DNA from: Gracilaria gracilis
Taxonomy: Eukaryota > Rhodophyta > Florideophyceae > Gracilariales > Gracilariaceae
DNA length: 64,000 nt
Direction: 5' to 3'
Assembly (NCBI GenBank): GCA_030374805.1
Contig: JARGSG010000090.1
Coordinates: forward strand, 274,307 to 338,306
The translations under genes and the position numbers were made by a program. The notes beneath the pieces are model-generated. The model had not been told where the DNA came from and did no database searches. It saw only the letters and a list, made by a program, of their open reading frames with translations. Positions 40,992-50,600 of this stretch are shown in pieces. Numbering within the stretch: the first letter of the stretch is position 1; every line of letters begins with the position of its first letter.

Positions 40992-41623
40992 AAGCCAGGA
41001 GCTTTCTAGAGGGGAATTTGAAAAGCAGTGTTATAGATTGTTGAAAGCTTTCGAGGGTTAACTTTTTGTAGCAAAGCTTTGCACCCGTACAGGTGAGAAC
41101 AGAACAACCAGAGGTTTTGTCGATTGTTGACAGGAGTTGTATTAGGAATACGTTTGTTTAAAATTTGCATGTTTGCCCAAACTGCACAGGAAAAGAAGTC
41201 TTCGAATATAGAATAGAAACGATTCTGTCCTTTTGTTTTAATTACTACCTTCCCGGGGAGGGTAATGTGGTGCATAGGGTTAATGTGGTGCACTTACACC
41301 CGTTGTAACTTTTTGGACCCAGGAGATCTAGCTAGCCTTTAAGTCCTTAAACGACCACTTTCCTGCCTTCCCTCAAGACTTTCTCTACAGCTCCAGTACA
41401 ATTCAAAGTAGACCCCGATTCGTTATCGTCGCCAATCTCTGTAAACAAATAGACACATCACGTTATGCTCTTTATATCAATCATTCTATGTAACTCTATC
41501 GTGAAGCTCGCAGTGAGCTTCAAAGTACTCTTCTACACCTTAGACACACAGACGTAGCCCCCTAACAGTCATGGGACTTTCACCAACACCATAACACCCG
41601 CACTCACCATAGTAACAGTTTCG
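40992..41623. other. Intergenic
   Basis: GGAGTTGTATTAGGAATACG to TAGAATAGAAACGAT (41128-41230) resembles part of repeat A1. TAATGTGGTGCA is duplicated at about 41264-41291. No gene seen. Confidence 0.4.
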
Positions 41624-42782
41624 ATGCACCGACAGACGCTACAACGAAAACGAAGAGAAGAAAAGAAACCCGAGACTCGTGAAAAGCGTCAACTAGCAGT
41701 TACACTGCTAAAACAAAGCAGGTCATACCGTAGCATTTACAGAGCTACTGGACTTTCAATGAGAAGTATAGAGAGGATCAAATCAAAACTGTCTATCGCC
41801 GAGAAGGAAGAGGTAGAGTATGATGATTCAACCTACGAACAAAAATTTGGACGCAAATCCGTCATCACTTATGGCGAAGAACGCCAAATTGTTAGGCGAC
41901 TGAAGGAGTGCAAGCGACATGGGTTTCCTGTTTCCCGAGAGTCTTTGAAGACTATTGCAGCGGACATAGCGAACGACGGTCGTGTGAGCTTCCAAAACGG
42001 ATATTAATCAGAGGAGTTGGTTCGTTCCTTTCGTTCTTGTCACCGAGATAATACCATCGGCAAAATCGAATCACAGGAGAGATCAAAAATAGCAGCTGGT
42101 AACCTTGCTCATGTCAAAACGCTTTTACAAGCACTGAAGCTATGGGAAAAGGAGAACAATGTAATACTCGATGACCCAACAAACATTTGGAATATAGAAT
42201 AGACGCAGGTGTCCATCAACATGACGGAGACACAGAAAGGCTTTGTCTCGGCTGATTCACATCACTGTGAACAAAAGATGTCCTGTGACACCCAAGAAAA
42301 GCATCTTACAGCCGTAGCTATCGCATCTGCTGCAGAAGATGTTCTTCCCCTGTTTTTTATATTTGCCGGATCCAACAATATGGACCGCTGGTATAGGCCG
42401 CTCTCTTCCAAAGATTTCAAAGACGACGCTGGTGTGCCGCACTGGCTAACAGAGAAAAGCTGGTTCCCTAAAGAATCATTTGTCACTTGCAGCAAAAATG
42501 GCTCAATGACCAAGGAACTTATTCCGTTTGTTATCGACCATATCCAGAGACACGTGCAGAGAAAGAACACGGAAGATAAACTTCTTCTACTTTTTGATGG
42601 TCACAAATCTCAAAACGTTCATGTGTAGCTCTCAAAGGCTAAGGAGGCTAATATTGAGGTAATTCAAAACCCAGCTAACACTTTGCACTTCCTGCAAGCG
42701 TTGTCGTGCCTAGAGAGCTGGGAAGAGGGAGGAAGATGTTCAATCAGACGCCTGCCCGGAGTCATTTTTAGTTTACTGATAT
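41624..42782 (+). pseudogene. pogo/Tigger-like transposase with in-frame stops
   Basis: One reading frame runs from MHRQTLQRKRREEKKP to about 42780, interrupted only by stops at about 42005, 42200 and 42626. Visible parts are an N-terminal helix-turn-helix (SRSYRSIYRATGLSMRSIER), NIWNIE followed by a stop at the site of the first catalytic Asp region, and LLLLFDGHKSQN, the DGHxS box with the second Asp. The expected third box after it (ANTLHFLQALSCL) is degraded. The family is DDE_1. No terminal repeats were found. It differs from the pogo-like element at 25613. Confidence 0.75.
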
Positions 42783-43084
42783 GTCCGCAGGGCTTTTAAG
42801 GAGCCATGCGGACTCTTCTGGAAGACGTATTTCGTTACACGTTGCCTTCTATAGCAAGACTAATACCTACCTAAAGCCCTGCGTACTGTCTCTTGCGTTT
42901 GTGTGTGTATTTCAAACCTAATCACACGCAGCGTGCGGCTTGAAGCGCAACACATGCTTGAAGGACGCAACTGTTTTTACTGTATGCCTATCTGTGTATC
43001 TTCAGCACGAAATCACCCCCTCCAGGTCCGTCCGACTTCTCCGATTGGTACCTCGAGTTGGGCGGACCGACTTCTAATAACGGC

Positions 43085-43701
43085 GGATGATGTCGACTTC
43101 GGTGAAGTTGCTAACTAGCTTTTAGCTTGGCTCAACATTTCTGTCTTTCCACGAAACGAAGTAGCTCATTTTTCCATTCCATTCAGTCCGGTGGTCCAAA
43201 ATCTTCTTTACCTCGAAAGTTGCTTCCTCAATTGTCGCCCAATCGCGCAACTAGTTACAAGTGGTCAGGTGGTACAGCACGTTTCAACTTGCAAAGTTCA
43301 TCGCGCAGAACATAAGCGCTGCCACGATTCTTTTGTACTACAGTAAATGGTCCCTCAAATCGTGCGTCTCACTTGGAATCCTTAGTTACATCTCTCATCA
43401 TGAACAACGCCCCAGACGAAAATGCATTAGGTTTGATCATTCGACGGCCTGCAGCAAAATATCTGGCGTCCTTCTTCTTGATCCGCTGCACTCGCTTTGT
43501 CACGGACGGAAAGACTTCTTCCGTCACGTTCTCTTGATGCTTTTTCCATAGCTCAAGGTTAAGCGGTGAAGAAGTGGCGGTTGTCCCAAACTTTGCAAAC
43601 CCGTTCATTGTACGGCCAAACATCGGGGGAAATGGTGTAGACCCAGTCAGGGCAGCAATCTTGCAGTTGTAAGCAAGTTGAACAAAAAACACGTATTCTT
43701 T
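43085..43701 (-). pseudogene. Older chromovirus pol fragment (integrase C-term and chromodomain)
   Basis: In minus-strand order there is integrase core end sequence (FVQLAYNCKIAALTGSTPF), then a barrel-like GPFTVVQKNRGSAYVLRDE, then after a stop a chromodomain-like KKILDHRTEWNGKMSYFVSW. It continues upstream on the far side of element 1 at 55115-55202, where the frame resumes exactly at the TCTTT target duplication. This is a decayed gypsy copy that served as the landing site for element 1. Confidence 0.75.
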
Positions 43702-44551
43702 TGTGAAGCAACGCCTTTGGCGGGAAAAGCGCAGGCTCACGAAGACGTTCGGAATCTTCCCCTCGACAGGGCAGCACAGCGAACGGAGCACTCCGGGAAT
43801 GACACAGCTAAGCTGGGTGTAAATCCGAGGTCAAACCGTCACGACAAGCGTCGGAGCGTTAGGCTGATTAGTAGTCGGTAGAGATCCACGTGTTCACACG
43901 GTCACGAGATGAGTCCTCAAAAGAGAGTAGCACGGCAACGACAAGGTGTCGGAAACGGGCCACTGAGAACAGGGCAAAAAGGCAAACCCAAAAAGGGGAG
44001 AAAGCAAACCACCAGAGTGGGGAAAAGAGAGAAAACAAAGCAAACCCAATACAGGGGCGAGTATACGACAATAGGTCGGAACGAGACACACAAATAGTGG
44101 TTTTACTCTGAGCGCCACAAGGGTGGGTAACTATACGTGAACAACGCGGTCGTCACTCCATTTGGAGGTGAACAGTCCGCGAAGGCGTGATAGTTAGAGC
44201 CAGAAGCCCTTGCTTGGCAAGGGGCAATTTACTTGGGGGAGCGATGCTCAACCCTCTAAGTACTGAGCTCGGCGCACCACTGACAGTGGGTGCGCCGGGC
44301 AAAATAATCTATAAAATATCTGAGTAAATACAGCAATGCTGGGTGCACTGCCTCCGGCATATCCGTGCTACACGTGTGCTAGTCACACCCGCTAAGCGGC
44401 GCCTCGAGCCGTGCAATCCACGTGTACATGTGTGGAAATTACCTCGGCGAGGCGACACGCTAATAGCGGTGTAGCTCATATATATCTACTAACGCATGAT
44501 GCGGAAATTAACTAAGTACCTCAAATCGCCTCCAAGGAATGTTGTCCTTCA
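43702..44551 (-). repeat. Element 1 3' LTR
   Basis: 850 bp, starting TGAAGGACAACA and ending TTGCTTCACA on the minus strand. It matches 54265-55114 except for about six substitutions. Confidence 0.95.
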
Positions 44552-46545
44552 TATCCCCCTCCTTAAGAGTGAGCCACGCCGTCGTGATGGCGGGTCGAAC
44601 TCCCAACCGTGGGCATAAAAGCGCATCCCCGAAGTCTTCGGATTCCATCTCGCCTCGCGAAGACCAAGTCACTACCACTTCCAAGTGCAAACCTCGCTCC
44701 AGCGACGATCAACCCTGTTCACTACAGTCTTCAACTCGCTCTCGCGGTCGTACTACCAACCTTCCCGTTCCTCAAGCGCCTCGCGCGATGAGCGGTCAAC
44801 CTCCGAACTCGGGATACTTCTCCGGATTTCGTTCCGTGCCTCTCCCGCAAAGTGGCAATGCTTCTGGGGCGTCCCAGGGACTCAACGCCAGCGGCGGGCA
44901 CATTCTCCCTCCGGGGCAGCAGCCCCATGGTCACGTCATGCAGGAAGTGCCGTGGCCTTCCTACAATGAGCTCGTCGGGCTGAATCCTCGCGTTCACGCG
45001 CATCTTTTCCGGACTGCTCCGTGGTTTCATCCTACAGCCGTTTTCAACGAGGAGCTCATCGCGTCCTATGCGGACGATACTGATCGCCTTCCCGGGGATC
45101 TTCCGGCGTTAGTCACCACTTCGTGGGATTGGCGTCGACGGGTTGCCGTTCCTCCTCATGCAATCGTGCGGCGTTCCGGCGAGTCGCTGGCTTCCGCTCA
45201 GGCGGCATTGGTTCGCTTGGGCTATGCGCGGCAGAGCCGGGCGAACTTCGAGTTCCCAATTCCTGATTCCATCAGCTTTGATCTCCGGTTATACCGTACT
45301 CAAGGCGAGATTTCGTACTGCACCCGCTTGGCGGTGGTTGAGACTTACTCCTGGAGAGGACGTCCTAGTGTACGTCAGGAGGCGGTATGTTGGATTCATC
45401 CCATCATCCGGGCGGAGTTCAGGTATCTTCGCCGGGAGTCCCGTTCGCGGTGGTTACAGAACTTCATCCGCGATGAGCGCCGTGCGCGTTCCCGTTTCGG
45501 GTTTCTCGTCCCGTATCAAAACACGGAGATCAATCGAATCCGGCACAATCACCGTCTGGGCCGTTATGTTCCCATTTCCACTTGGTGGTCCTCGGTGGAG
45601 GTGTGTCGCGGGTGCTACGTGGAGTTGCCCCCGGTCCTCTCCTATCTTGGCTCCTGCCTCATCGAGGATCCGTATTCCGGACTGTGGTCCGTGGTGCTCA
45701 CCGAGTGGGCTATCCGCACCGCGGCTTACCTCCTATGGGAAGTATATGACCAGTATCGACTGTGGTATGTCCCGCCTCGCCTTCGTGCGTGCATCCGAGG
45801 AATCTCGTTGCGGGTCCCTCTGGGAGGTGAAAACAATGCCGAAGAAGTTCGTGGACTCCTCGACGTAATCGACCGAGTTGATTGGGCCAGCGTGCCCTTC
45901 GCTCAGAGCGGCCGCGGTCACGAGGACGGCGGTTTCGACCGGTCTCCGGGACGACGTACGCCATTGGCGGGAGACTTCATCTTTTTCAATCCCTGGGAGG
46001 TGCAAGAGATCACCGCAGCTGAAGCGGCAGCTCTCCGGATGGCTCCGAGGTATATCCCTTACGGGCATCCCGTTGGCTTCGTCGATGCTGACGATTTTTA
46101 CCACGCCTACGGCGGTGATGACGACCAAATTATGGACGACGAACCCGAGATGGGGTATGATGACGACGTAGTCGAAGAGGTTCCTTCCGCCAACGCGGTT
46201 GAGCCGACCTCCAATGACACGGCAGCGCCGGGAATGGCGACGGCTGAGCCGGTGAATCCACCGGCGCCCGAACCTTCGTCGGTAGGTGCAGTGGTGGCTT
46301 CCCTTCCGGACGAACCAGAGGTGATCGAGGTGCCTGCCGTCCTCCCCTCTGGGGGTGGAACCGGTGAGGCGGCTGTGATCGCTCAGTTCCTCCGAGGAGT
46401 TGGGCTTTCCGCCACTCTCGCGAGCGGGGACGTCGCCGCAATGCGGGACGCGTTGGCTGCACGCCTTACTGGCGGATCCAATCCCAGCAATGGGGGTACT
46501 GGTGAGGGCGCTCCGGGCCCCTCCAACCAAGGGTCGGGGGCTTAG
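44539..46545 (+). CDS. Antisense accessory ORF of element 1 (668 aa, unknown)
   Basis: A long plus-strand frame runs opposite to gag-pol in the space where env-like or accessory genes lie in some gypsy elements. The first ATG (44539) lies in the last bases of the LTR; ATG 44587 (MAGRTPNRGHKSAS) is an alternative. The protein has a basic Ser/Arg/Pro-rich N-terminus (1-115). A Trp/Arg/Tyr-rich globular core (about 120-450) follows, with stretches such as VPWPSYNELVGLNPRVHAHL and LWEVYDQYRLWYVPPRL. The C-terminus is acidic, with GGDDDQIMDDEPEMGYDDDV. No viral envelope features (signal peptide, membrane anchor) and no known fold were recognised. Expression would need an antisense promoter in or near the 3' LTR. 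Confidence 0.65.
   Translation: MLSFISPSLRVSHAVVMAGRTPNRGHKSASPKSSDSISPREDQVTTTSKCKPRSSDDQPCSLQSSTRSRGRTTNLPVPQAPRAMSGQPPNSGYFSGFRSVPLPQSGNASGASQGLNASGGHILPPGQQPHGHVMQEVPWPSYNELVGLNPRVHAHLFRTAPWFHPTAVFNEELIASYADDTDRLPGDLPALVTTSWDWRRRVAVPPHAIVRRSGESLASAQAALVRLGYARQSRANFEFPIPDSISFDLRLYRTQGEISYCTRLAVVETYSWRGRPSVRQEAVCWIHPIIRAEFRYLRRESRSRWLQNFIRDERRARSRFGFLVPYQNTEINRIRHNHRLGRYVPISTWWSSVEVCRGCYVELPPVLSYLGSCLIEDPYSGLWSVVLTEWAIRTAAYLLWEVYDQYRLWYVPPRLRACIRGISLRVPLGGENNAEEVRGLLDVIDRVDWASVPFAQSGRGHEDGGFDRSPGRRTPLAGDFIFFNPWEVQEITAAEAAALRMAPRYIPYGHPVGFVDADDFYHAYGGDDDQIMDDEPEMGYDDDVVEEVPSANAVEPTSNDTAAPGMATAEPVNPPAPEPSSVGAVVASLPDEPEVIEVPAVLPSGGGTGEAAVIAQFLRGVGLSATLASGDVAAMRDALAARLTGGSNPSNGGTGEGAPGPSNQGSGA
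44552..44564 (-). other. Element 1 polypurine tract
   Basis: AAGGAGGGGGATA on the minus strand lies directly before the 3' LTR and would prime plus-strand DNA synthesis. It also falls in the 5' end of the antisense ORF. Confidence 0.8.
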
Positions 46546-46719
46546 TCCATCTTCCACCTGATTCCCGCTATGCGGTGTTGTTGTAGGATATAGCCTCGAT
46601 GGCCATTAAACCTACTTCCGTCTATGACGTATATTTTTCCTTTCCTAAGTGCCAGTTTCGTCTTCTCCCACTTCTCAACTTCCTTCTAGATGAGCTAGCT
46701 TCTTCCCCTTCGGGGCGTG

Positions 46720-47652
46720 TTATCCCACTTGGGCGTTGACAATTGTCGCCGGGAGACCCGTGAGAGTACGCCGATGGTACTGCACCACTTTTGATCGTGG
46801 GAGATGCTCGATTGGCTCATCCGAGTCAGCCTCGGGTCCGTAGCCGTACCAACGTACGAGATACTGTATGTACCCCAACGGGTGATATGAGTGTTCCACT
46901 ATGTGGTCGACTACGAACTCCTGTCGGAAGACTTCCCGGCCTTGCCGTGTGACTACGACATCCTGCTTCGGAGAACTCTCCGGCGGCTTCATCGTGTGTG
47001 GCACTGCGTCGGTGTTCCGGTTAGACCGAGGTGTGTCCAACAAGGTTGGTGGAACTGTATCTTCGCGGTGTGGTCCCCTACTTGGGTCGGTGGTCACGCG
47101 TCTCGCGGTGTCGGTGTTCCCGTTTCCTTGTTCCCGTAGAGTTCCTTCTCCCGCGGGAGTCCCAGGTGGGCGTACCGCAAGTTTGCGTGGTAGCAACCGT
47201 TTCGACGGAGTTGTGTGTGGCGTCGAACGCGCTCGCGTCAACGGTAACCTTGATTGAACCGGCCTCGCCGTGGTGGTACGTGACGTTGTCAACGGGTGGC
47301 CGTCATTGGTCTGCGCCGTGGCGTGTTCCGCCTCCGTATGCACGGGAGGTGTCAGCTCGGTTTGTCGACGTGGTTCGCTCGCTGAGCTGATCTCCCTTAC
47401 AGGTGTAGTCCGTGTCCTACGGTTGGCACTTCCCTGCTGGGCATTTAGCGACGTGTCCGCGGTGGGGCCCGCCTCAGGCGTGTTGGGCGACTTAGTCTCC
47501 GACGACTCTTCTCCGTCTTGGACGTGCGAGCTCAACGGCGCCTTGGGCGGTATTTCCACTCCGTTATGCGACGTAGTCACTCCAGGCGCGCTATGCGGCG
47601 TAGGCAACGGCTTCGCCGGTAACGACTGAGTCTCCTCGGTCCTGTCCCGCAC
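46720..47652 (-). CDS. Element 1 chromodomain ORF
   Basis: The 310-codon frame overlaps the end of pol by 76 bases in a different frame. The first 235 residues are Thr/Pro/Ser-rich and disordered. The end is a chromodomain at about 240-300: FVVDHIVEHSYHPLGYIQYL, then VRWYGYG, then PIEHLPRSKVV. Chromodomains of chromoviruses bind histone marks and steer integration. The frame shift from pol may be a lesion, or the domain may be made by frameshifting. The true switch point is likely upstream of the pol stop. Confidence 0.75.
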   Translation of the reverse strand: MRDRTEETQSLPAKPLPTPHSAPGVTTSHNGVEIPPKAPLSSHVQDGEESSETKSPNTPEAGPTADTSLNAQQGSANRRTRTTPVREISSASEPRRQTELTPPVHTEAEHATAQTNDGHPLTTSRTTTARPVQSRLPLTRARSTPHTTPSKRLLPRKLAVRPPGTPAGEGTLREQGNGNTDTARRVTTDPSRGPHREDTVPPTLLDTPRSNRNTDAVPHTMKPPESSPKQDVVVTRQGREVFRQEFVVDHIVEHSYHPLGYIQYLVRWYGYGPEADSDEPIEHLPRSKVVQYHRRTLTGLPATIVNAQVG

Positions 47653-50600
47653 GGTGGTAGTTTCTGGCGACGATTCGCTTCTGCGTTGATGCGCGGCGAC
47701 CTTGCTGAGACGCCGGGCTCCCGAGAGGGCTTTGATTGCGCATTAGCGGTGTCTCTCTTCCGTGCTACACGGTGTTCCTCACGCGACCGCGCGGAAGCAT
47801 GACAATTAACGAGTCCCTCCCCCTCCTTAGATGAAGCGACATGGGGAGTGGGTGTCAACGCGCTAAGGCGGCGAATAATTACGCCAGGCGGCGGGGCTTC
47901 AGACAGCGAAACGCCAGGGCGCGTAGAGTCCGATAACATCGGCAAATCCGAGAGTCCCCTACTTGGGTGTGGTACCTCCCTAGGGCGGTTGATCGGGGGT
48001 GGGTCCGGTGTGTCCGTAGTGTTCGTTTCCGCTTCTGCGGTAGAATGTCTACTTGATGGGTCGTTTCCTGCGGGCGGGGGTGCAAAAACCACGCGATCGC
48101 GGGAAATGCGTTCGTGTTGCTGACCCATCTCCACTACGACAGTGTCGGATTCCACAGCAATTGCTTTGAAAGGACCGTCGGCGACGGGTGAGAGCTTGTG
48201 TCGTTTCTCCTTGCCTGGGTTCCAATACTCCTTACGGATGAATACATAGTCCCCTTCTTTAAGAGCGGGTGGTCTTCGAGGGGCTCGCTGATCGAAATCA
48301 CGCTTATACGCGGCTTGTGACCGGGCCATTGACCGTTGTGCTGCTGGGACCAGCTTGGTAAGCCATGTCTTCCAGGTTTCCCTGTATCCCTTCGTCGAAG
48401 GAAATTGATCCAGCGTTGGCTGTGCTTCGAGCGCCACGGGCGGTGGGGTGCGAGACAGAACCAATCCAAATGGAGTTAATCCCGTAGTACGGTGTACCTG
48501 AGTGTTGTATGCGAATGTCAGCGCATCGGTGAACAGGTCCCACGTGGTGGGGTGATCGGCTACGTATGAACGGAGTGCTGCTAACAGCGTCCGGTTAAAC
48601 CGTTCAGCCTGCCCATTACACTGGGGGTGGTAGGTTGTCGTGAAGAGATTCTTGACATCCAGAATTCTGCATACATCCCCGAAGAACCGGGAGGCAAACT
48701 GTTTCCCGTTGTCGGAGAGTAGATTTACCGGTGGACCGTAGACGAATGCCCAATGGGTGACGAATGCTTGCGCCACCGTCAATGACGTGATTCTCCGTAA
48801 GGGAACGGTACGAACGAGCTTCGAGAAACGATCCGTGATCACGAGTAAAAATTTGTTACGCCGCTTAGTAGCGAGGAACGGTCCCAAAATATCGATGGCT
48901 ACTAATTCCAGGGGCGCCCTTGCGGGGAAGAGCTTCAACTTCGTCGCGTGGCGGCGAAGCTTGACGCGATTCCGAGCACACTCGGGGCAGAACCGCACAG
49001 TTGCGTAGCAATCCACAGCCATTGCTGGCCAGTAGAATTTCCTTCGCAATGTAAGGTACAGTTTCCGTCCTCCGACGTGACCACTAAGTTTGGCATAGTG
49101 TGATAAGTGTAACACCCGAGATTGTAGGGCGTGTGGCACCACTATTTGTGGGTTTCCAGTTACCGTGCGAACGAGGTATCCAATATCATTCACCCGAAAG
49201 GGGAGATCAGCTCCTCCATTGAGTTGCGCCCGAATCTTCGTGCAGTAGGGATCGCTGAACTGTTCCCTAACCATCTCCTCCGTTGTGACGGGTACGAAGT
49301 TCCCTGGTAGGGGGTTCGCACTTTCGCTGACAGCGAGTAGGTCGTCCAGTTCCTGGTCAAAATCCAGTTCGTCTGGCCATTCCTCTTCGATATCCTCCAG
49401 TTCACCTGCGGTGTAGTCGTCAACTGCAAAGCAGGGTATTTCCTCGTCATCGACGGCTAACGCTTCCCCTGTGGTGGGTAGGCGAGAAAGGGCGTCGGCT
49501 TGTGTATTGTTGGCGCCCCTCTTGTAGGTGACGTCGAAGTCGAACTCTGCAAGACGCAGTCTCCAACGCATTAAGCGGCCTGAAGGCTCCGATATGGAGA
49601 GTAGCCATCTCAATGATGAGTGATCCGTGTAAACGGTGAAATGAGCACCCATGAGGTAGGGGCGTAGTGTGCATAATGCCCACACTACTGCAAGACATTC
49701 CTTCTCCGAGACGGAGTAACTCTTCTCATGCACGTTCAACGAACGGGACCAGTACCCAATTGGCTTGCGTTCCCCCTCTGGGGTGGTTTGAAATAAGGCG
49801 CAGCCTACCTGGTAGTCACTAGAGTCCGTGTCCACGGTATATGAAAGTCCTGGTTTCGGTAGTGACAATACTGGTGCCGTGGTTACAGCCTCCTTGAGAG
49901 AGTTAAAGGCTTCCGTCTGAGTAGACGTGAATGGGTCCAACTTAGGCGGTTGACCCTTCCGCAGGAGCGCGTTGAGAGGTGCCGCAATGTCCGCGAAGCT
50001 GGGAATAAACCGTCTATAGACGTTGACTAATCCTAGAATGGATCTCAGTTCAGTCTGGGTAGTCGGTTCAGTGGCCTGTTTCAGCGACTTCACACGAGCT
50101 TCCTCGATCATGACACGTCCTGGACGGATTATGTGACCCAGATACTTGACTGTATCCGTGAAGAATTCGCATTTCCTCAGCTTGAGTGTCACTCCGGCGT
50201 CCCGTAACGTGGCCATTATGTCTCTCACATGCGTGAGGTGATCATCCAGATTATCTGAGAATACAATGACGTCGTCAAGGTAGACGAGACAAGTACGCCA
50301 CTTGAAGCGGGCCAGTAGGATATCAATAGCACGCTGAAAAATAGCGGGAGCATTGGTTAAACCAAAGGGCATCCGTTTAAAACGGTAGAGGCCAGAGTGG
50401 CAGACAAACGCTGTCTTGTCCTGATCCTCCTTTCTCACTGGAACCTGCCAGTATCCCCAGTTAGCATCCAATGCCGTGAATACGGTAGCATTTCCGAGAG
50501 AATCGATGTATTCATCCATACGTGGAATAGGGTACACGTCCTTGACGGTAAGAGCGTTTAGACGACGATAATCGATACAGAAGCGCCAGGAACCATCCGG

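Noticed and set aside
44702..44721. CCCTGTTCACTACA, matching the mini-element 3' end
   Set aside because: No B box or element body precedes it and it lies in the antisense ORF; probably coincidence.
46891..47629. Plus-strand ORFs of 82-119 codons opposite the chromodomain ORF
   Set aside because: Shadows of the GC-rich minus-strand coding sequence, several overlapping frames, no motif.
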